In this document: piece after piece, positions 19,081-27,637 of the stretch | How positions within the stretch are numbered: position 1 is the first letter of the stretch | Layout: every line of letters begins with the position of its first letter | From: Clostridia bacterium UC5.1-1C12 | GTDB taxonomy: Bacteria; Bacillota_I; Bacilli_A; Erysipelotrichales; Erysipelotrichaceae | Length of the DNA: 64,000 bases | Assembly: GCA_001305055.1 (NCBI GenBank) | Contig: BBZX01000003.1 | Span: 124,001 to 188,000, forward strand | Direction of reading: 5' to 3' | The notes under the pieces: model-generated | What the model saw: only the letters and a program-made list of their open reading frames with translations | Databases searched by the model: none | What the model was told of the DNA's origin: nothing | Made by a program: the position numbers and the translations under genes

Positions 19081-20300
19081 CTATTTTTGGCTTTCTTCCG
19101 TTGTATCTAATGAGTTTAAATATGCAACACATACGTCTCGCTGCTCAGGAAACATATGTGTGTATGTATCCAGTGTCTCAGTAACGCTGGCGTGTCCTAA
19201 ACGCTCAGAGATAAGCTTGATATTCATTCCACCGTTGATCAAAAGTGATGCGTGAGAATGACGGAAACCATGTATAGTGATGTGTTTAAGTTCAGCATCA
19301 ATCATAGCGGCATCCGCTTTTCTGCGCATGCTTGTTTCTGATATGGGTGAGATGCCACCAAAGATAAACCAGCCATCATCAAAGCATTCTTTCTGCTTTT
19401 CGTATTCTTTACGCTTATTTAAAATCTGTATAAGATTGTTTGATAAATCTATTATACGACTTGATGAAGTAGTTTTCACGGATTTTATTAGATAGGTTCC
19501 TGTTTTAGTTTTTCGTGTTAGAGACTTATTAATGTTTATGCTCTTTCCGTCATAGTCTTTCCATGTGGCAGCCATCATCTCACCACATCGACAACCAGTA
19601 TAATATAGAAAATTAAACAAATCAGTCCATTCAGGATCTGCATAGGAAATAAAACGATTAAATTCTTCTAAAGTATAAAAATTCTCTAATTCATTCACTT
19701 TTTCTACTCTTTTCATTTTTAAAGTTACCTTGCAGTTTTAGCCGAATTATGTATAAGCCCATAATATCTGATACCATAGTCTAAGATAGATGTAAGCAGA
19801 GTATGCAGCTCAGTCAAATAAGTTTTAGAATACTTATTTATCTTTGCCGGTATGTTTTTAGCTTTATCTTCTTTTTGTGCTATATATTCTTTATCAAGCA
19901 TAAACATTTGCCATTGTCGGATCGTTAATGGTGTGATTTTTTCTATTTCCATATCCTTGAAATAATCACGAATATGGTTATCTGTTTTACTGAGTTTGGT
20001 AATGACTGTTGATTCCTCAGTGTTGTTTATGAGATCAGATTTATACATTTTATATAAATCACTAAATTTAACACCGTGAAAATGAACGCGGTTCTCACAT
20101 TCCAATAAGAACTTATCCTCAGCTGCCTTTGCTTTTGGGCGGCTTGGGTAATACTTGCTGCACTTCTGCTTCCGTTCACCCGATGCGGTAGTATAGTAGC
20201 ATTTGAAGCGGTATTTAGTTACTTCTTTTTCTTTATAGGTGATTTTTCCAGCAGCATCTTTCTTTTTGATTCTTTCTTTCACTTTGTATTCTTGTATCAT
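19081..20300 (-). CDS. int: Phage integrase, tyrosine recombinase (frameshifted)
   Basis: About 405 residues. ATG 20300 has AAGGAGGG upstream. The N-terminal half has an AP2-like arm-binding region (KYRFKCYYTTASGERKQ), then the SAM-like core-binding domain (HIRDYFKDMEIEKITPLTIRQWQMF). After a break near 19,720-19,735 the catalytic domain follows with GCRCGEMMAATW (Arg I), ITIHGFRHSHASLL (HxxR) and LGHASVTETLDTYTH (H and Tyr). It faces the att site 96 bp away and would integrate at the tmRNA 3' end. Confidence 0.9.
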
Positions 20301-20413
20301 GAGAACCCTCCTTGTCTTGTTTAAATTGAAAATTTGTAGTACAATTTGGGTACAATAAAAGGAATGTTCGTCAAACACTATTTATTGTACCAAGTGATTT
20401 AATATCACTTATT

Positions 20414-20440
20414 CACTCCTGTTGGCGCAGGGGTGTTTTT
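20414..20440 (+). terminator. Hairpin terminator upstream of integrase
   Basis: CACTCCTG / CAGGGGTG stem (one G-U) and TTTTTATTT. It lies in the 20,301-20,605 intergenic region, which otherwise holds only A/T-rich sequence and the start of the next plus-strand gene. Confidence 0.6.
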
Positions 20441-20605
20441 ATTTGAATAAAATGTAATAATATATTTAGTTATTTATATATTGTTTTGTTTTTACATAAT
20501 TTACCTATTCAAAAATCTAGTAAATAAGTTAAAATATAACCGTGATCACAAATAGTTTATATTCTCCTTCGTGAAATTCACCCGATTCTCGCGGAAAGGA
20601 AAATT

Positions 20606-20753
20606 ATGAACAAAACCCTAAGTAAAGAAATCCAAAGCAAATGAGGAATGCAAGACCTATCAAGATAGTATCTGCAAACTAATTTGCCACATCAATGACG
20701 CTAAGTTATTGAAAAGGATTTTCAACTATGTACATAGCTTATACATTAGATGA
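20606..20753 (+). CDS. Small Cys-containing protein (frameshifted)
   Basis: ATG after GCGGAAAGGAAAA. The first frame stops at codon 13; dropping one A from the run near 20,638 continues to NEECKTYQDSICKLICHINDAKLLKRIFNYVHSLYIR, about 49 residues, ending 1 bp before the convergent repressor gene. Resembles small lysogeny-region proteins of Clostridia phages; function unknown. Confidence 0.5.
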
Positions 20754-20754
20754 T

Positions 20755-21336
20755 TTAATCTGATGTGAATACGTTGCGCAAGTATTTTTCAATTACCTCT
20801 TGTTCGCTTTTAGTGAGCAGGAGGTAATTTTTTATTAGACTTGCACCTGTTTCGCTTAATTCATATTTTGCTATGAGTTTATCAACAAGTGAATCTGGCA
20901 GAAGCATATCACCAGTGCCATTAATGAGCCATTCATAATTCACGTTATAAATATTACAAACTGATTTGATGATTGACAGAGATGAAAACCTTCTTTCACT
21001 TTCCCAACCAGATACCGATGATGCTGTTACACCAAGTTTATTACCAAATTCTTCTTGACTTAACTTTAATACACTTCTCAATTCTGCAATTCTGCCGCCG
21101 AGTGATTCAGGCGCATTAGATGTATCATCAAACATGTTACCACTACCTTCAGTTAACCATATATAGCTAACATCATATTCACGACTTATAGCTTTAGCCA
21201 TTTGTTTAGTAAGATTGCGCTCACCCTTTTCAATTTTAGAAATAGCTGTTTTTCCGACACCCAACCTTGAGCCGAATATTTCTTGGCTCAAATCGGACAG
21301 TTCTCTTACTTCTTTAACTCGTTCACCGATGTTCAT
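20755..21336 (-). CDS. Tandem double-HTH (XRE) repressor
   Basis: 193 residues with two complete helix-turn-helix units: residues about 3-60 (RELSDLSQEIFGSRLGVGKTAISKIEKGER) and about 78-135 (RSVLKLSQEEFGNKLGVTASSVSGWESERR). Each is followed by a YDVSYIWLTEG or YNVNYEWLINGTG tail. The C-terminal helix (LLLTKSEQEVIEKYLRNVF) matches that of the next gene, so a single-HTH ancestor probably duplicated and fused. No peptidase domain is visible. It is 1 bp from its upstream neighbour, forming one repressor operon. Confidence 0.85.
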   Translation of the reverse strand: MNIGERVKEVRELSDLSQEIFGSRLGVGKTAISKIEKGERNLTKQMAKAISREYDVSYIWLTEGSGNMFDDTSNAPESLGGRIAELRSVLKLSQEEFGNKLGVTASSVSGWESERRFSSLSIIKSVCNIYNVNYEWLINGTGDMLLPDSLVDKLIAKYELSETGASLIKNYLLLTKSEQEVIEKYLRNVFTSD

Positions 21337-21337
21337 A

Positions 21338-21700
21338 TTATTTACCTTTATCTAAATTGAATATCTTACGCAAATATTCTTGTACTACCTGTCGCTGCTC
21401 TTTTGTAAGCGTGAGGTAGTTTTTTAATATTTCTGTTTCAGTTTCATTAAGGTCATACTGAACCACCAGCTCATCAATGATAGTTTCTGGTACACCCATA
21501 AACATATCTCCTTCGCCCTCGGTTAACCAAAAATAGTTTACGTTATACTCTCTACAAATAGCTTTAGCCATTTGATCAGTAAGATTTCTATCACCAGTTT
21601 CAAGTTTAGCGATTGCTCCTCTTGTAACTCCTAGTTTTGATGCAAAGCCATCTTGAGTAAGGTTTAAAGTATTGCGTATTATTTTAATTCTATCATTCAT
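21338..21700 (-). CDS. Single-HTH (XRE) repressor
   Basis: 120 residues from ATG 21700 (GAGGTGAAATTC upstream); the long N-terminal extension of the frame reads through the promoter and is not used. HTH is at residues 5-60 (NTLNLTQDGFASKLGVTRGAIAKLETGDR), with a VNYFWLTEGEGDM segment and the same LTKEQRQVVQEYLRKIF tail as the downstream double-HTH protein. Divergent from the 21,837 gene across an operator with a TGAATTT inverted repeat. Likely CI-like lysogeny repressor. Confidence 0.85.
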   Translation of the reverse strand: MNDRIKIIRNTLNLTQDGFASKLGVTRGAIAKLETGDRNLTDQMAKAICREYNVNYFWLTEGEGDMFMGVPETIIDELVVQYDLNETETEILKNYLTLTKEQRQVVQEYLRKIFNLDKGK

Positions 21701-21770
21701 GAATTTCACCTCATCAATATAATAACACAAAATATATACTCTGTATACAAATAAAAACGATTTTTGACAC

Positions 21771-21806
21771 AAATTCATTGACAATGCGTGAATTTGAACG
21801 TATAAT
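21771..21806 (+). promoter_or_regulatory. Early promoter with operator (first switch)
   Basis: TTGACA (21,778-21,783), 17-nt spacer, TATAAT (21,801-21,806). AAATTCA (21,771-21,777) and TGAATTT (21,789-21,795) form an inverted repeat flanking the -35 box. This is a direct target for the divergent XRE repressors. Confidence 0.8.
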
Positions 21807-21836
21807 AGTGTCATAGGAACGATTGGAGGTGACAAC

Positions 21837-22028
21837 ATGAACCAAAAGGAAGTAAAAGAAATTCGCAATGACAGTGATGGCTTTGTATCAGGAGTATTGA
21901 AAAACCTATCCACTGAACAATTAGCGGTAACAAAAGATGGTATCAGTTTAGGTGTGGCATTAGCTGATGTATTAATAGCTAAAGCACCAAAAAGAAAAAA
22001 GAAGAAAGCTGAAAAAGGAGGTGAATAA
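21837..22028 (+). CDS. First early gene, small unknown protein
   Basis: 63 residues; ATG with GGAGGTGACAAC. Acidic N-terminus and a strongly basic end (KAPKRKKKKAEKGG). In the position of Cro but with no HTH visible. Driven by the strong promoter at 21,778. Confidence 0.6.
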   Translation: MNQKEVKEIRNDSDGFVSGVLKNLSTEQLAVTKDGISLGVALADVLIAKAPKRKKKKAEKGGE

Positions 22029-22345
22029 ATGTCAAAGCAATCAAAGCCATCAACAGCTACTGAAAAGCTAAGAGAATTACAAAGGCTTGAACTTGGCAGC
22101 AAGTCTATCTCAATCATTATGGATTGCGGTTTAGACAAGGCTGTTAAGATAAAAAACAAGTACAGGCAAAGATTATAGCATCAGGAAAAATTCTGCCTAG
22201 CAAGCTAAAGGTGCCGACGGCATCAGCGATCAAGTATTTGATGATTGATGAAAAACGTATTAGAGAGTTAGCTGCTATTGAAGCAATAGAACAGCAAAAA
22301 AGAGATGCTATATCTGTGGAAAGAACCGCATCTCAAAGAAGATAA
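22029..22345 (+). CDS. Early small protein (frameshifted)
   Basis: ATG 22029 starts one base after the previous stop with AAAGGAGGTG. Frame 1 gives 49 residues; one missing base near 22,152 joins QAKIIASGKILPSKLKVPTASAIKYLMIDEKRIRELAAIEAIEQ, about 105 residues. Helical and basic; no family recognised. The 317 bp downstream hold only the weak ORF at 22,402. Confidence 0.5.
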
Positions 22346-22401
22346 CTTAATCAAATTATCGATTAAATTATAACACATGATTTTATTAAAACAAAGCTGT
22401 T

Positions 22402-22579
22402 TTGACTGCATACGAAATTCGTTCGCAGTTTGAAATCTTAATTAATTATATAATACATGCAAAAATGGTTTATGACGCTCAAGTATCTTCAGCTGATGAC
22501 TTATCTATCCCACACTCTTGAAGAGCGGAGAATGGATTTTAGTGACGTCAGCAGGGCTATGAGAGTGTTCATTGCTTAA
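22402..22579 (+). CDS. Possible small ORF, broken and with unclear start
   Basis: A helix-like frame (YEIRSQFEILINYIIHAKMVYDAQ) from about 22,402 joins after a shift near 22,495 to LEERRMDFSDVSRAMRVFIA. No ribosome site is convincing. Included because the composition looks protein-like and phage small proteins occupy such gaps. Confidence 0.3.
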
Positions 22580-22662
22580 AAATATCACCGTCCGAATTTA
22601 GGACAGCGATCAGTAAAGTTTTTAGAAATTAAAAATGGTAACCCCATAGGAGAAAAATATAA

Positions 22663-23412
22663 ATGAATAATGAAGTAGAGATTAGAATTGAAAATAATGA
22701 GATGCTTGTATCAAGCCGTCAAATTGCTGAACATTTTGGGAAACTGCATAAAGATGTGCTTGAGTCAATAAGAAATTTGACAGCGGAAAATTCCGCCACC
22801 AAATTCTTTCACACTGCAGAATATGAAAATAGAGGTAAGAATTATCCAATGTATCTAATGAATAGGGATGGATTCTCTTTGCTGGTTATGGGATTTACTG
22901 GTAAAGAAGCTCTTGAATGGAAACTAAAATATATTCAGGCGTTCAATGATATGGAAACTAAGCTCAAACAACCTAAATCCGTTGAAGATAGTCGTTCTGA
23001 TAAACTTTTAGCAGCTCAATCTAAAGTAATGAATGCGAAAGCTAGATTAGCTTCTGTATGGCTGAAACTTGCAGATCGTGTTCCTAACAATCAATCCTAT
23101 CAGCAGATATGCAATAGTTACGCTTCTGAAGTGTTGACCGGCACAAAGGTTCTACCACTGCCTGAATGTGATGAGCGCTATTATACGGCGACTGAGATAG
23201 CTGAAATGATTGGTACAACATCTAATATGGTCGGAAGGAAGTCAAAAACAGCAGGCATTAAACCTGTTGACGAGAACACATATTCTGAATACGGTAAATG
23301 GTTCTTTGATAAATCCGCCCATTCTAGTAAACAAGTGTCTACATTCAAATATAATGCAAGAGGTGTAGAAGCTGTGAAAGCTTTATTTAACCAAGCTGCA
23401 GTTCTAGCATAG
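22663..23412 (+). CDS. Rha-family phage regulatory protein
   Basis: 249 residues, intact. Residues about 10-105 are the pRha domain (VSSRQIAEHFGKLHKDVLESIRNL, then YLMNRDGFSLLVMGFTGKEALEWKLKYIQAFN). Residues about 170-245 form a second domain starting YTATEIAEMIGTTSNMVGRKSK, a likely winged-helix DNA-binding unit. Rha proteins act in lysogeny control and antirepression. AGGAGAAAAATATA upstream. Confidence 0.85.
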   Translation: MNNEVEIRIENNEMLVSSRQIAEHFGKLHKDVLESIRNLTAENSATKFFHTAEYENRGKNYPMYLMNRDGFSLLVMGFTGKEALEWKLKYIQAFNDMETKLKQPKSVEDSRSDKLLAAQSKVMNAKARLASVWLKLADRVPNNQSYQQICNSYASEVLTGTKVLPLPECDERYYTATEIAEMIGTTSNMVGRKSKTAGIKPVDENTYSEYGKWFFDKSAHSSKQVSTFKYNARGVEAVKALFNQAAVLA

Positions 23413-23423
23413 AGGTCTATTAT

Positions 23424-23635
23424 ATGAAATTCAATTATAATTTGCTTAATAATCGCATCGCACAAGTGTGCGGATCACAACAGGAGTTTGCCAAAAGATT
23501 GGGTATTAGTTTTGAAGAATTGCAAAAAAATTAATTGGAACAGACGAATTTTCGGCAAGCGAAATACAAAAAGGAATAGAGTTATTATCTATTCCGCTTA
23601 ATAATGTTGATGAATTATATTTTAACAAAATCTAG
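23424..23635 (+). CDS. DUF739/Cro-like HTH protein (frameshifted)
   Basis: MKFNYNLLNNRIAQVCGSQQEFAKRLGISFEELQ is the typical DUF739 start. One missing A in the seven-A run near 23,525-23,531 joins it to GTDEFSASEIQKGIELLSIPLNNVDELYF, the usual family ending. About 70 residues. Lies between the two regulatory switches. Confidence 0.7.
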
Positions 23636-23652
23636 ACATGCTCTAGATTTTA
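23628..23652. terminator. Bidirectional terminator
   Basis: AAAATCTAGA / TCTAGATTTT perfect stem with 5-nt loop between convergent genes. Confidence 0.75.
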
Positions 23653-24036
23653 TTTGTACTTTCCTGATTCAACAAGATCTTTTGCATATTCCAGAACTTT
23701 TTGTTTTCCTGTTTCGTTTAAGAAATAAATTACATCCATAATTTCAACTGTTATTTTGGATGGATTTAATTCATGAAGTACAGAGATATATTCGCCATCT
23801 AGACGTTCCTCAATGAATTTATTTTCTCTTTCTTCACTCCAACCCATTAGTTTCCCCGGTGTTGTTTGCAATGCTTCTGCAAAAGCCATAATTTTAGATT
23901 GTGGAATATCGTTTTCTCCTGATTCTATTTTAGCAATCGTTGATCTAGACTTATAACCCAACAAATCAGCTAATTCTTGTTGAGATAAACCCAGTTCTTC
24001 GCGCCTATTTTTAATATTCTTATATAGTTCAAGCAT
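23650..24036 (-). CDS. Second CI-like XRE repressor
   Basis: 128 residues from ATG 24036 with AAGGAGGCATCTAT upstream. HTH at residues 5-60 (REELGLSQQELADLLGYKSRSTIAKIESGEND). The C-terminal half (IMDVIYFLNETGKQKVLEYAKDL) is the helical dimerisation tail of peptidase-free repressors. Divergent from the 24,182 gene over palindromic operators, forming a second complete switch within the same prophage. Confidence 0.85.
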   Translation of the reverse strand: MLELYKNIKNRREELGLSQQELADLLGYKSRSTIAKIESGENDIPQSKIMAFAEALQTTPGKLMGWSEERENKFIEERLDGEYISVLHELNPSKITVEIMDVIYFLNETGKQKVLEYAKDLVESGKYK

Positions 24037-24112
24037 ATAGATGCCTCCTTGATCTAATATTACCATTAAGTGTATTATTAATCAACATAAATTTATTTTT
24101 TACACAAAAGTG

Positions 24113-24165
24113 TTGACTTAAAATCACGTCGGTGATAATATATGTGCGTGGTGATTAATAATCAC
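24113..24165 (+). promoter_or_regulatory. Promoter and operators of second switch
   Basis: TTGACT (24,113-24,118), 17-nt spacer, TAATAT (24,136-24,141). ATCAC-GTCG-GTGAT (24,123-24,136) fills the spacer and GTGATTAATAATCAC (24,151-24,165) is a perfect palindrome over the start region. A third related site, GATTAAAAATCAC, lies near 24,383-24,395 before the antirepressor. Confidence 0.78.
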
Positions 24166-24181
24166 ATAGGAGGTGAAATAG

Positions 24182-24373
24182 TTGACTAACACACTAGAGT
24201 TGGAAATTGCAATCAAGCGCTCAGGGCTAACAAAGCGTAAGATTGCATCAAAAATGAATCTGTCTGAAATGGGATTATATAAGAAAATCCATAATATTAC
24301 TGAATTTAAAGCGAGTGAAATTGATTTGTTAACAAAGCTTTTTAAATTTAGCAGACAACTCAATTTTTTTTAA
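24182..24373 (+). CDS. Cro-like small HTH protein
   Basis: 63 residues, TTG start with AGGAGGTGAAATAG. LEIAIKRSGLTKRKIASKMNLSEMGLYKKI is a DUF739/Cro-type HTH, and FKASEIDLLTKLF follows. Opposes the divergent repressor at 23,650 in the classical Cro position. Confidence 0.75.
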   Translation: MTNTLELEIAIKRSGLTKRKIASKMNLSEMGLYKKIHNITEFKASEIDLLTKLFKFSRQLNFF

Positions 24374-24412
24374 TTAAATGTTGATTAAAAATCACTAAGG
24401 AGAAGAAAAAAC

Positions 24413-25156
24413 ATGAACGAATTACAAGTATTCAATAATGAAGAATTTGGAACAGTACGTACTTCAGAAGAAAATGGGAAAGTGCTGTTCTGCGGCAAAG
24501 ATATTGCGGCGGCATTAGGATATGCCGATTCCGTTAATGCAATTAAGCAACATTGCCGTGGGGTGGCAATTCACCACCCCATCAACGATAACTTAGGGCG
24601 TCAACAAATGGCAAGATTTATTCCTGAAGGGGATGTCTACCGTTTAATTACCCATAGCAAATTACCTAGTGCCGTTAGGTTTGAAAGCTGGGTATTCGAT
24701 GAGGTATTACCATCGCTGAGACAGACAGGAACCTATCATCTACCGCAGACATATGCAGAAGCGCTTAGACAATTAGCTGATACTGCAGAACAGAAGGAAA
24801 AACTGTTGCTAGAAAATCAAGTCATGAAACCTAAAGCATTATTTGCTGATGCAGTTGAGTGCAGCCATACATCAATTCTAGTTGGAGACTTAGCAAAATT
24901 GATTAAACAGAATGGGGTTGACATCGGTCAGAAACGTTTATTCGCTTGGCTGCGAGATAATGGTTATCTCATGAAGCATGGCAATAGTAAGAATATGCCA
25001 ACTCAGACAGCTATGGATAAACAGCTATTTGAGGTAAAAGAACGGACTATCAGTAATCCTGATGGCAGTGTGAGAATTACTAAAACAACGGCTGTTACTG
25101 GTAAAGGGCAAATTTATTTTGTGAATAAGTTTTGTGCAAAAGGTGAAGCAAGATGA
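24413..25156 (+). CDS. BRO-N/ANT-type antirepressor
   Basis: 247 residues, intact. The BRO-N domain covers about 1-105 (GKVLFCGKDIAAALGYAD, YRLITHSKLPSAVRFESWVFDEVLPSLRQTG). The C-terminal KilAC/ANT domain follows (SILVGDLAKLIKQNGVDIGQKRLFAWLRDNGYL). The family relieves CI repression. A palindrome related to the second-switch operators lies just upstream, so it is probably under the same repressor. Confidence 0.88.
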   Translation: MNELQVFNNEEFGTVRTSEENGKVLFCGKDIAAALGYADSVNAIKQHCRGVAIHHPINDNLGRQQMARFIPEGDVYRLITHSKLPSAVRFESWVFDEVLPSLRQTGTYHLPQTYAEALRQLADTAEQKEKLLLENQVMKPKALFADAVECSHTSILVGDLAKLIKQNGVDIGQKRLFAWLRDNGYLMKHGNSKNMPTQTAMDKQLFEVKERTISNPDGSVRITKTTAVTGKGQIYFVNKFCAKGEAR

Positions 25157-25845
25157 ACAAATTCAAGCAGCAAATGAAGTCTTTGAAAATAAGCAAGAAT
25201 TACATAGCCAATAGAATGGGCGTATCAAGGTCTACGGTTAGCAGTTATTTAAGAAATCCAAACGGAATGACAGTAATCCAATACCGTGAATTATGCAATA
25301 TATTATGCCTTGAATTTAAATTTCCACCAGAGAATCTGAATAGTAATTGTGATAGCTTTGTAGAAAAGATACGTGCAGCAATATCTAATTCAAGGATGAA
25401 AAGGATAAAACGCAAATTAAAGAGTAATGGAGCTATCTGTCAAATATTAGAAAATAATTTAACAGGTTTAGGTATTCTTTATGGTGATTATGTAATCGTT
25501 GATTTAAACCTAAAACCAAGCGATTCCATGCAGGACTTGATCTTATACACTACTTCCAAAGGACCAGATAACATTGGGTTGTATTGGGGCAGATACGTCA
25601 ATCATTGGGCAAAAGATTGTCCTAAGTTCAGAAATGCAAGTCACGCAGCTATCAGAAGTATTGAGGGTGTTGTTACGGCTGTTTATAATTCAGAACTTAA
25701 GTTAAAGGTGAAATATGATGTTTCAAGACTTTCTAATATACTTCAGGATACATCAAATACGATCAGTGTGGAGCCTAGTAATCGTGGGAGTGGGTGCGAA
25801 CCAAATTCAATTTTAATCTATCGAAAGGGGAAAGCATATGCTTAA
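25153..25845 (+). CDS. HTH protein with S24-like C-terminal fold, probably inactive
   Basis: 230 residues; overlaps the antirepressor stop (ATGA). HTH is at residues about 8-60 (LKISKNYIANRMGVSRSTVSSYLRN). The C-terminal part (GLGILYGDYVIVDLNLKPSDSMQDLILYTT) recalls the LexA/S24 beta-fold of phage repressors, but I cannot identify the Ser-Lys dyad in context, so autocleavage is doubtful. A third candidate regulator in this region. Confidence 0.55.
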   Translation: MNKFKQQMKSLKISKNYIANRMGVSRSTVSSYLRNPNGMTVIQYRELCNILCLEFKFPPENLNSNCDSFVEKIRAAISNSRMKRIKRKLKSNGAICQILENNLTGLGILYGDYVIVDLNLKPSDSMQDLILYTTSKGPDNIGLYWGRYVNHWAKDCPKFRNASHAAIRSIEGVVTAVYNSELKLKVKYDVSRLSNILQDTSNTISVEPSNRGSGCEPNSILIYRKGKAYA

Positions 25846-26008
25846 AGACAAATATATAGAATTCATTAACAAATTTTTAAACGAGATTGAAGATGAAGGA
25901 ACAATTAAGATGATTTACGACATTGTACAAATGTATTGGTTAAGAAGCGATCAAGACATAAAAAAAGATACTTCCGCCGCCCAAAGCAAAGTATCTAAAG
26001 GACGATAA
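25838..26008 (+). CDS. Small helical phage protein
   Basis: 56 residues; ATG overlaps the previous gene, with AAAGGGGAAAG upstream. EDEGTIKMIYDIVQMYWLRS resembles short helical proteins of phage early operons, then a Ser/Lys-rich tail. Function unknown. Confidence 0.5.
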   Translation: MLKDKYIEFINKFLNEIEDEGTIKMIYDIVQMYWLRSDQDIKKDTSAAQSKVSKGR

Positions 26009-26072
26009 CTTAATCAAATTATCAAGCAAATTATATCACATGTCTTATAAAAGGCAAGAAAGGAATATCACA

Positions 26073-26174
26073 ATGAAATTCAAATCAATATTAGAAATGA
26101 ATGAATTCGGAGACGTTCTAATGGATATAAACAGCGCTATCAGCTGTTTATTGGATCAGGATGAGTGCGAATAG
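26073..26174 (+). CDS. Very small acidic ORF
   Basis: 33 residues with AAGAAAGGAATATCACA before ATG. Tightly spaced with neighbours and therefore plausible, but no family is recognised. Confidence 0.4.
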   Translation: MKFKSILEMNEFGDVLMDINSAISCLLDQDECE

Positions 26175-26186
26175 AGAGGAAAACAC

Positions 26187-26370
26187 ATGTATAAATACAA
26201 AAGAAAAGTAGATAAGCGTTCAATTTTGCTGATCATTTTAATTACATACTCTTTTATTGCTACGCTCGGTCATTATTAACAATAACCGTCTAGCTGAAGC
26301 ACAAACACAACACATTAAAGAATTGCATACTGCTTTAGTTGAATGTGACTACGACCTAAGCGGTAATTAG
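26187..26370 (+). CDS. Small membrane-anchored protein (frameshifted)
   Basis: ATG after GAGAGGAAAACAC. Basic N-terminus and one membrane segment (RSILLIILITYSFIATLG). Removing one base near 26,271 continues to NNNRLAEAQTQHIKELHTALVECDYDLSGN, giving about 60 residues. Single-pass, unknown role. Confidence 0.5.
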
Positions 26371-26391
26371 GTCGTATAAATGGAGGTATTC

Positions 26392-27232
26392 ATGAACAAA
26401 AATGATTTACAAAATAACGTGGCTGATTTTCTAAACGATTTAAAAATGAAATGAAAAATCAGCAAATACAATAAAAAAGTATAAACACACTATCTCACGT
26501 TTTATAGAATACCTTCGTGATGATTATGAATTAACCAAAGAGCATACACTCAGTTTTAAAGAACATTTGTTAAATAGCGGATACAAACCGACCACAATCA
26601 ATTTATACATTGTAACTCTGAATAAGTATTTAAAATGGGTAGGATTGCCGGAACTGCGTGTTAAACAGCTCAAAGTGCAGCGCAAAAGCAGTCTTAGTGA
26701 TGTGTTGACACCAGACGAATACAATCGCCTTCTGAGGCGCGCAAAGGCTAAAGGGCAACTAGACACTCACTACATAATGAAAGTGCTGGCAAACACCGGC
26801 ATCAGGATTGCAGAGTTGAAGTATTTCACGGTAGAGAACTTGAAAAGCAATTACCTGCAGATAAACAATAAAGGCAAGATTCGTACTGTGCCCATTCGCC
26901 AAGATTTAGCGCGAGAGCTGCGGAAATACTGCAGGGACAGGAAAATTCGGGAAGGAACTATCTTTCCCGGTAAGGTCAAAGGTAAGCAACTATCAGAGTC
27001 AACCATATGGCGTAGGATGCAGAGGCTTGCCGGTGAGCTGAAAATCAAAAAGTCAAAGATACATCCGCACAGCTTCCGGCATTTATTTGCAAGACAATTC
27101 CTGAAGGAAAATAGCAATGGCCTTGCTGAACTGGCAGATCTGTTAGGTCATGAGTCCTTAGAGACAACACGCATCTATCTAGTCTCAACAGATGCTGAGA
27201 AAAAGCGTAAATTAGAGGATTTGAAGTATTAA
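26392..27232 (+). CDS. Second tyrosine recombinase (frameshifted near start)
   Basis: About 280 residues. After ATG 26392 (TGGAGGTATTC) one extra A near 26,447 shifts the frame. The body has a SAM-like N-domain (IKKYKHTISRFIEYLRDD) and the XerC-like catalytic domain: TGIRIAELKYF (Arg I), IHPHSFRHLFARQFL (HxxR), LGHESLETTRIYL (H, Tyr). It lies between the lysogeny and replication modules, 7 kb from the integrase. Possible roles are dimer resolution or control of a second site. Confidence 0.82.
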
Positions 27233-27368
27233 AAAACACCCTGATTTTGCAAAAAGTATTGAGTGTTTAAAAAGTAGAAATAAGCCTTATATCATAGGCT
27301 GAAAGTTACAAAACAGTGATGCAAGATAATTATGGGGTTATCTTGCATTCGGAAAGGGCATCAAAAAT

Positions 27369-27626
27369 ATGAAAATAGATAGAAAAAAATATCGCATTAT
27401 TCCTGTTAATAAAAAAGTAAATGTGTATATGACTTTAAATAAAAGTTTTATTTGCATTGATCATATTGATACAAAGAATCCGGTTGTTAGTGTCTATATC
27501 AATGTTAATGATGATATGTCAAAGAGGTTAAAAAAGGTTAAGGAATACTTATCATCACGAGTTGTAAAAGAACATCTAGGTGAACATTCAAAATTATGTT
27601 TTGATCATATGTTGGAAAGGCTCTGA
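27369..27626 (+). CDS. Hypothetical early phage protein
   Basis: 85 residues, intact, with GGAAAGGGCATCAAAA upstream. Basic; MTLNKSFICIDHID and SKRLKKVKEYLSSRV are the only notable stretches. First gene of the replication cluster; function not recognised. The 136 bp before it hold no clear gene. Confidence 0.5.
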   Translation: MKIDRKKYRIIPVNKKVNVYMTLNKSFICIDHIDTKNPVVSVYINVNDDMSKRLKKVKEYLSSRVVKEHLGEHSKLCFDHMLERL

Positions 27627-27637
27627 GAGAATACATT

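Noticed and set aside
18898..19110. 70-codon hydrophobic ORF over the left att core
   Set aside because: It spans the att core, the terminator and the integrase 3' end; hydrophobicity reflects AT-rich sequence.
21701..22159. N-terminal extension of the 21,338 repressor (273 codons in total)
   Set aside because: It would read through the operator, the opposite-strand promoter and the 21,837 gene; ATG 21700 has a good ribosome site.
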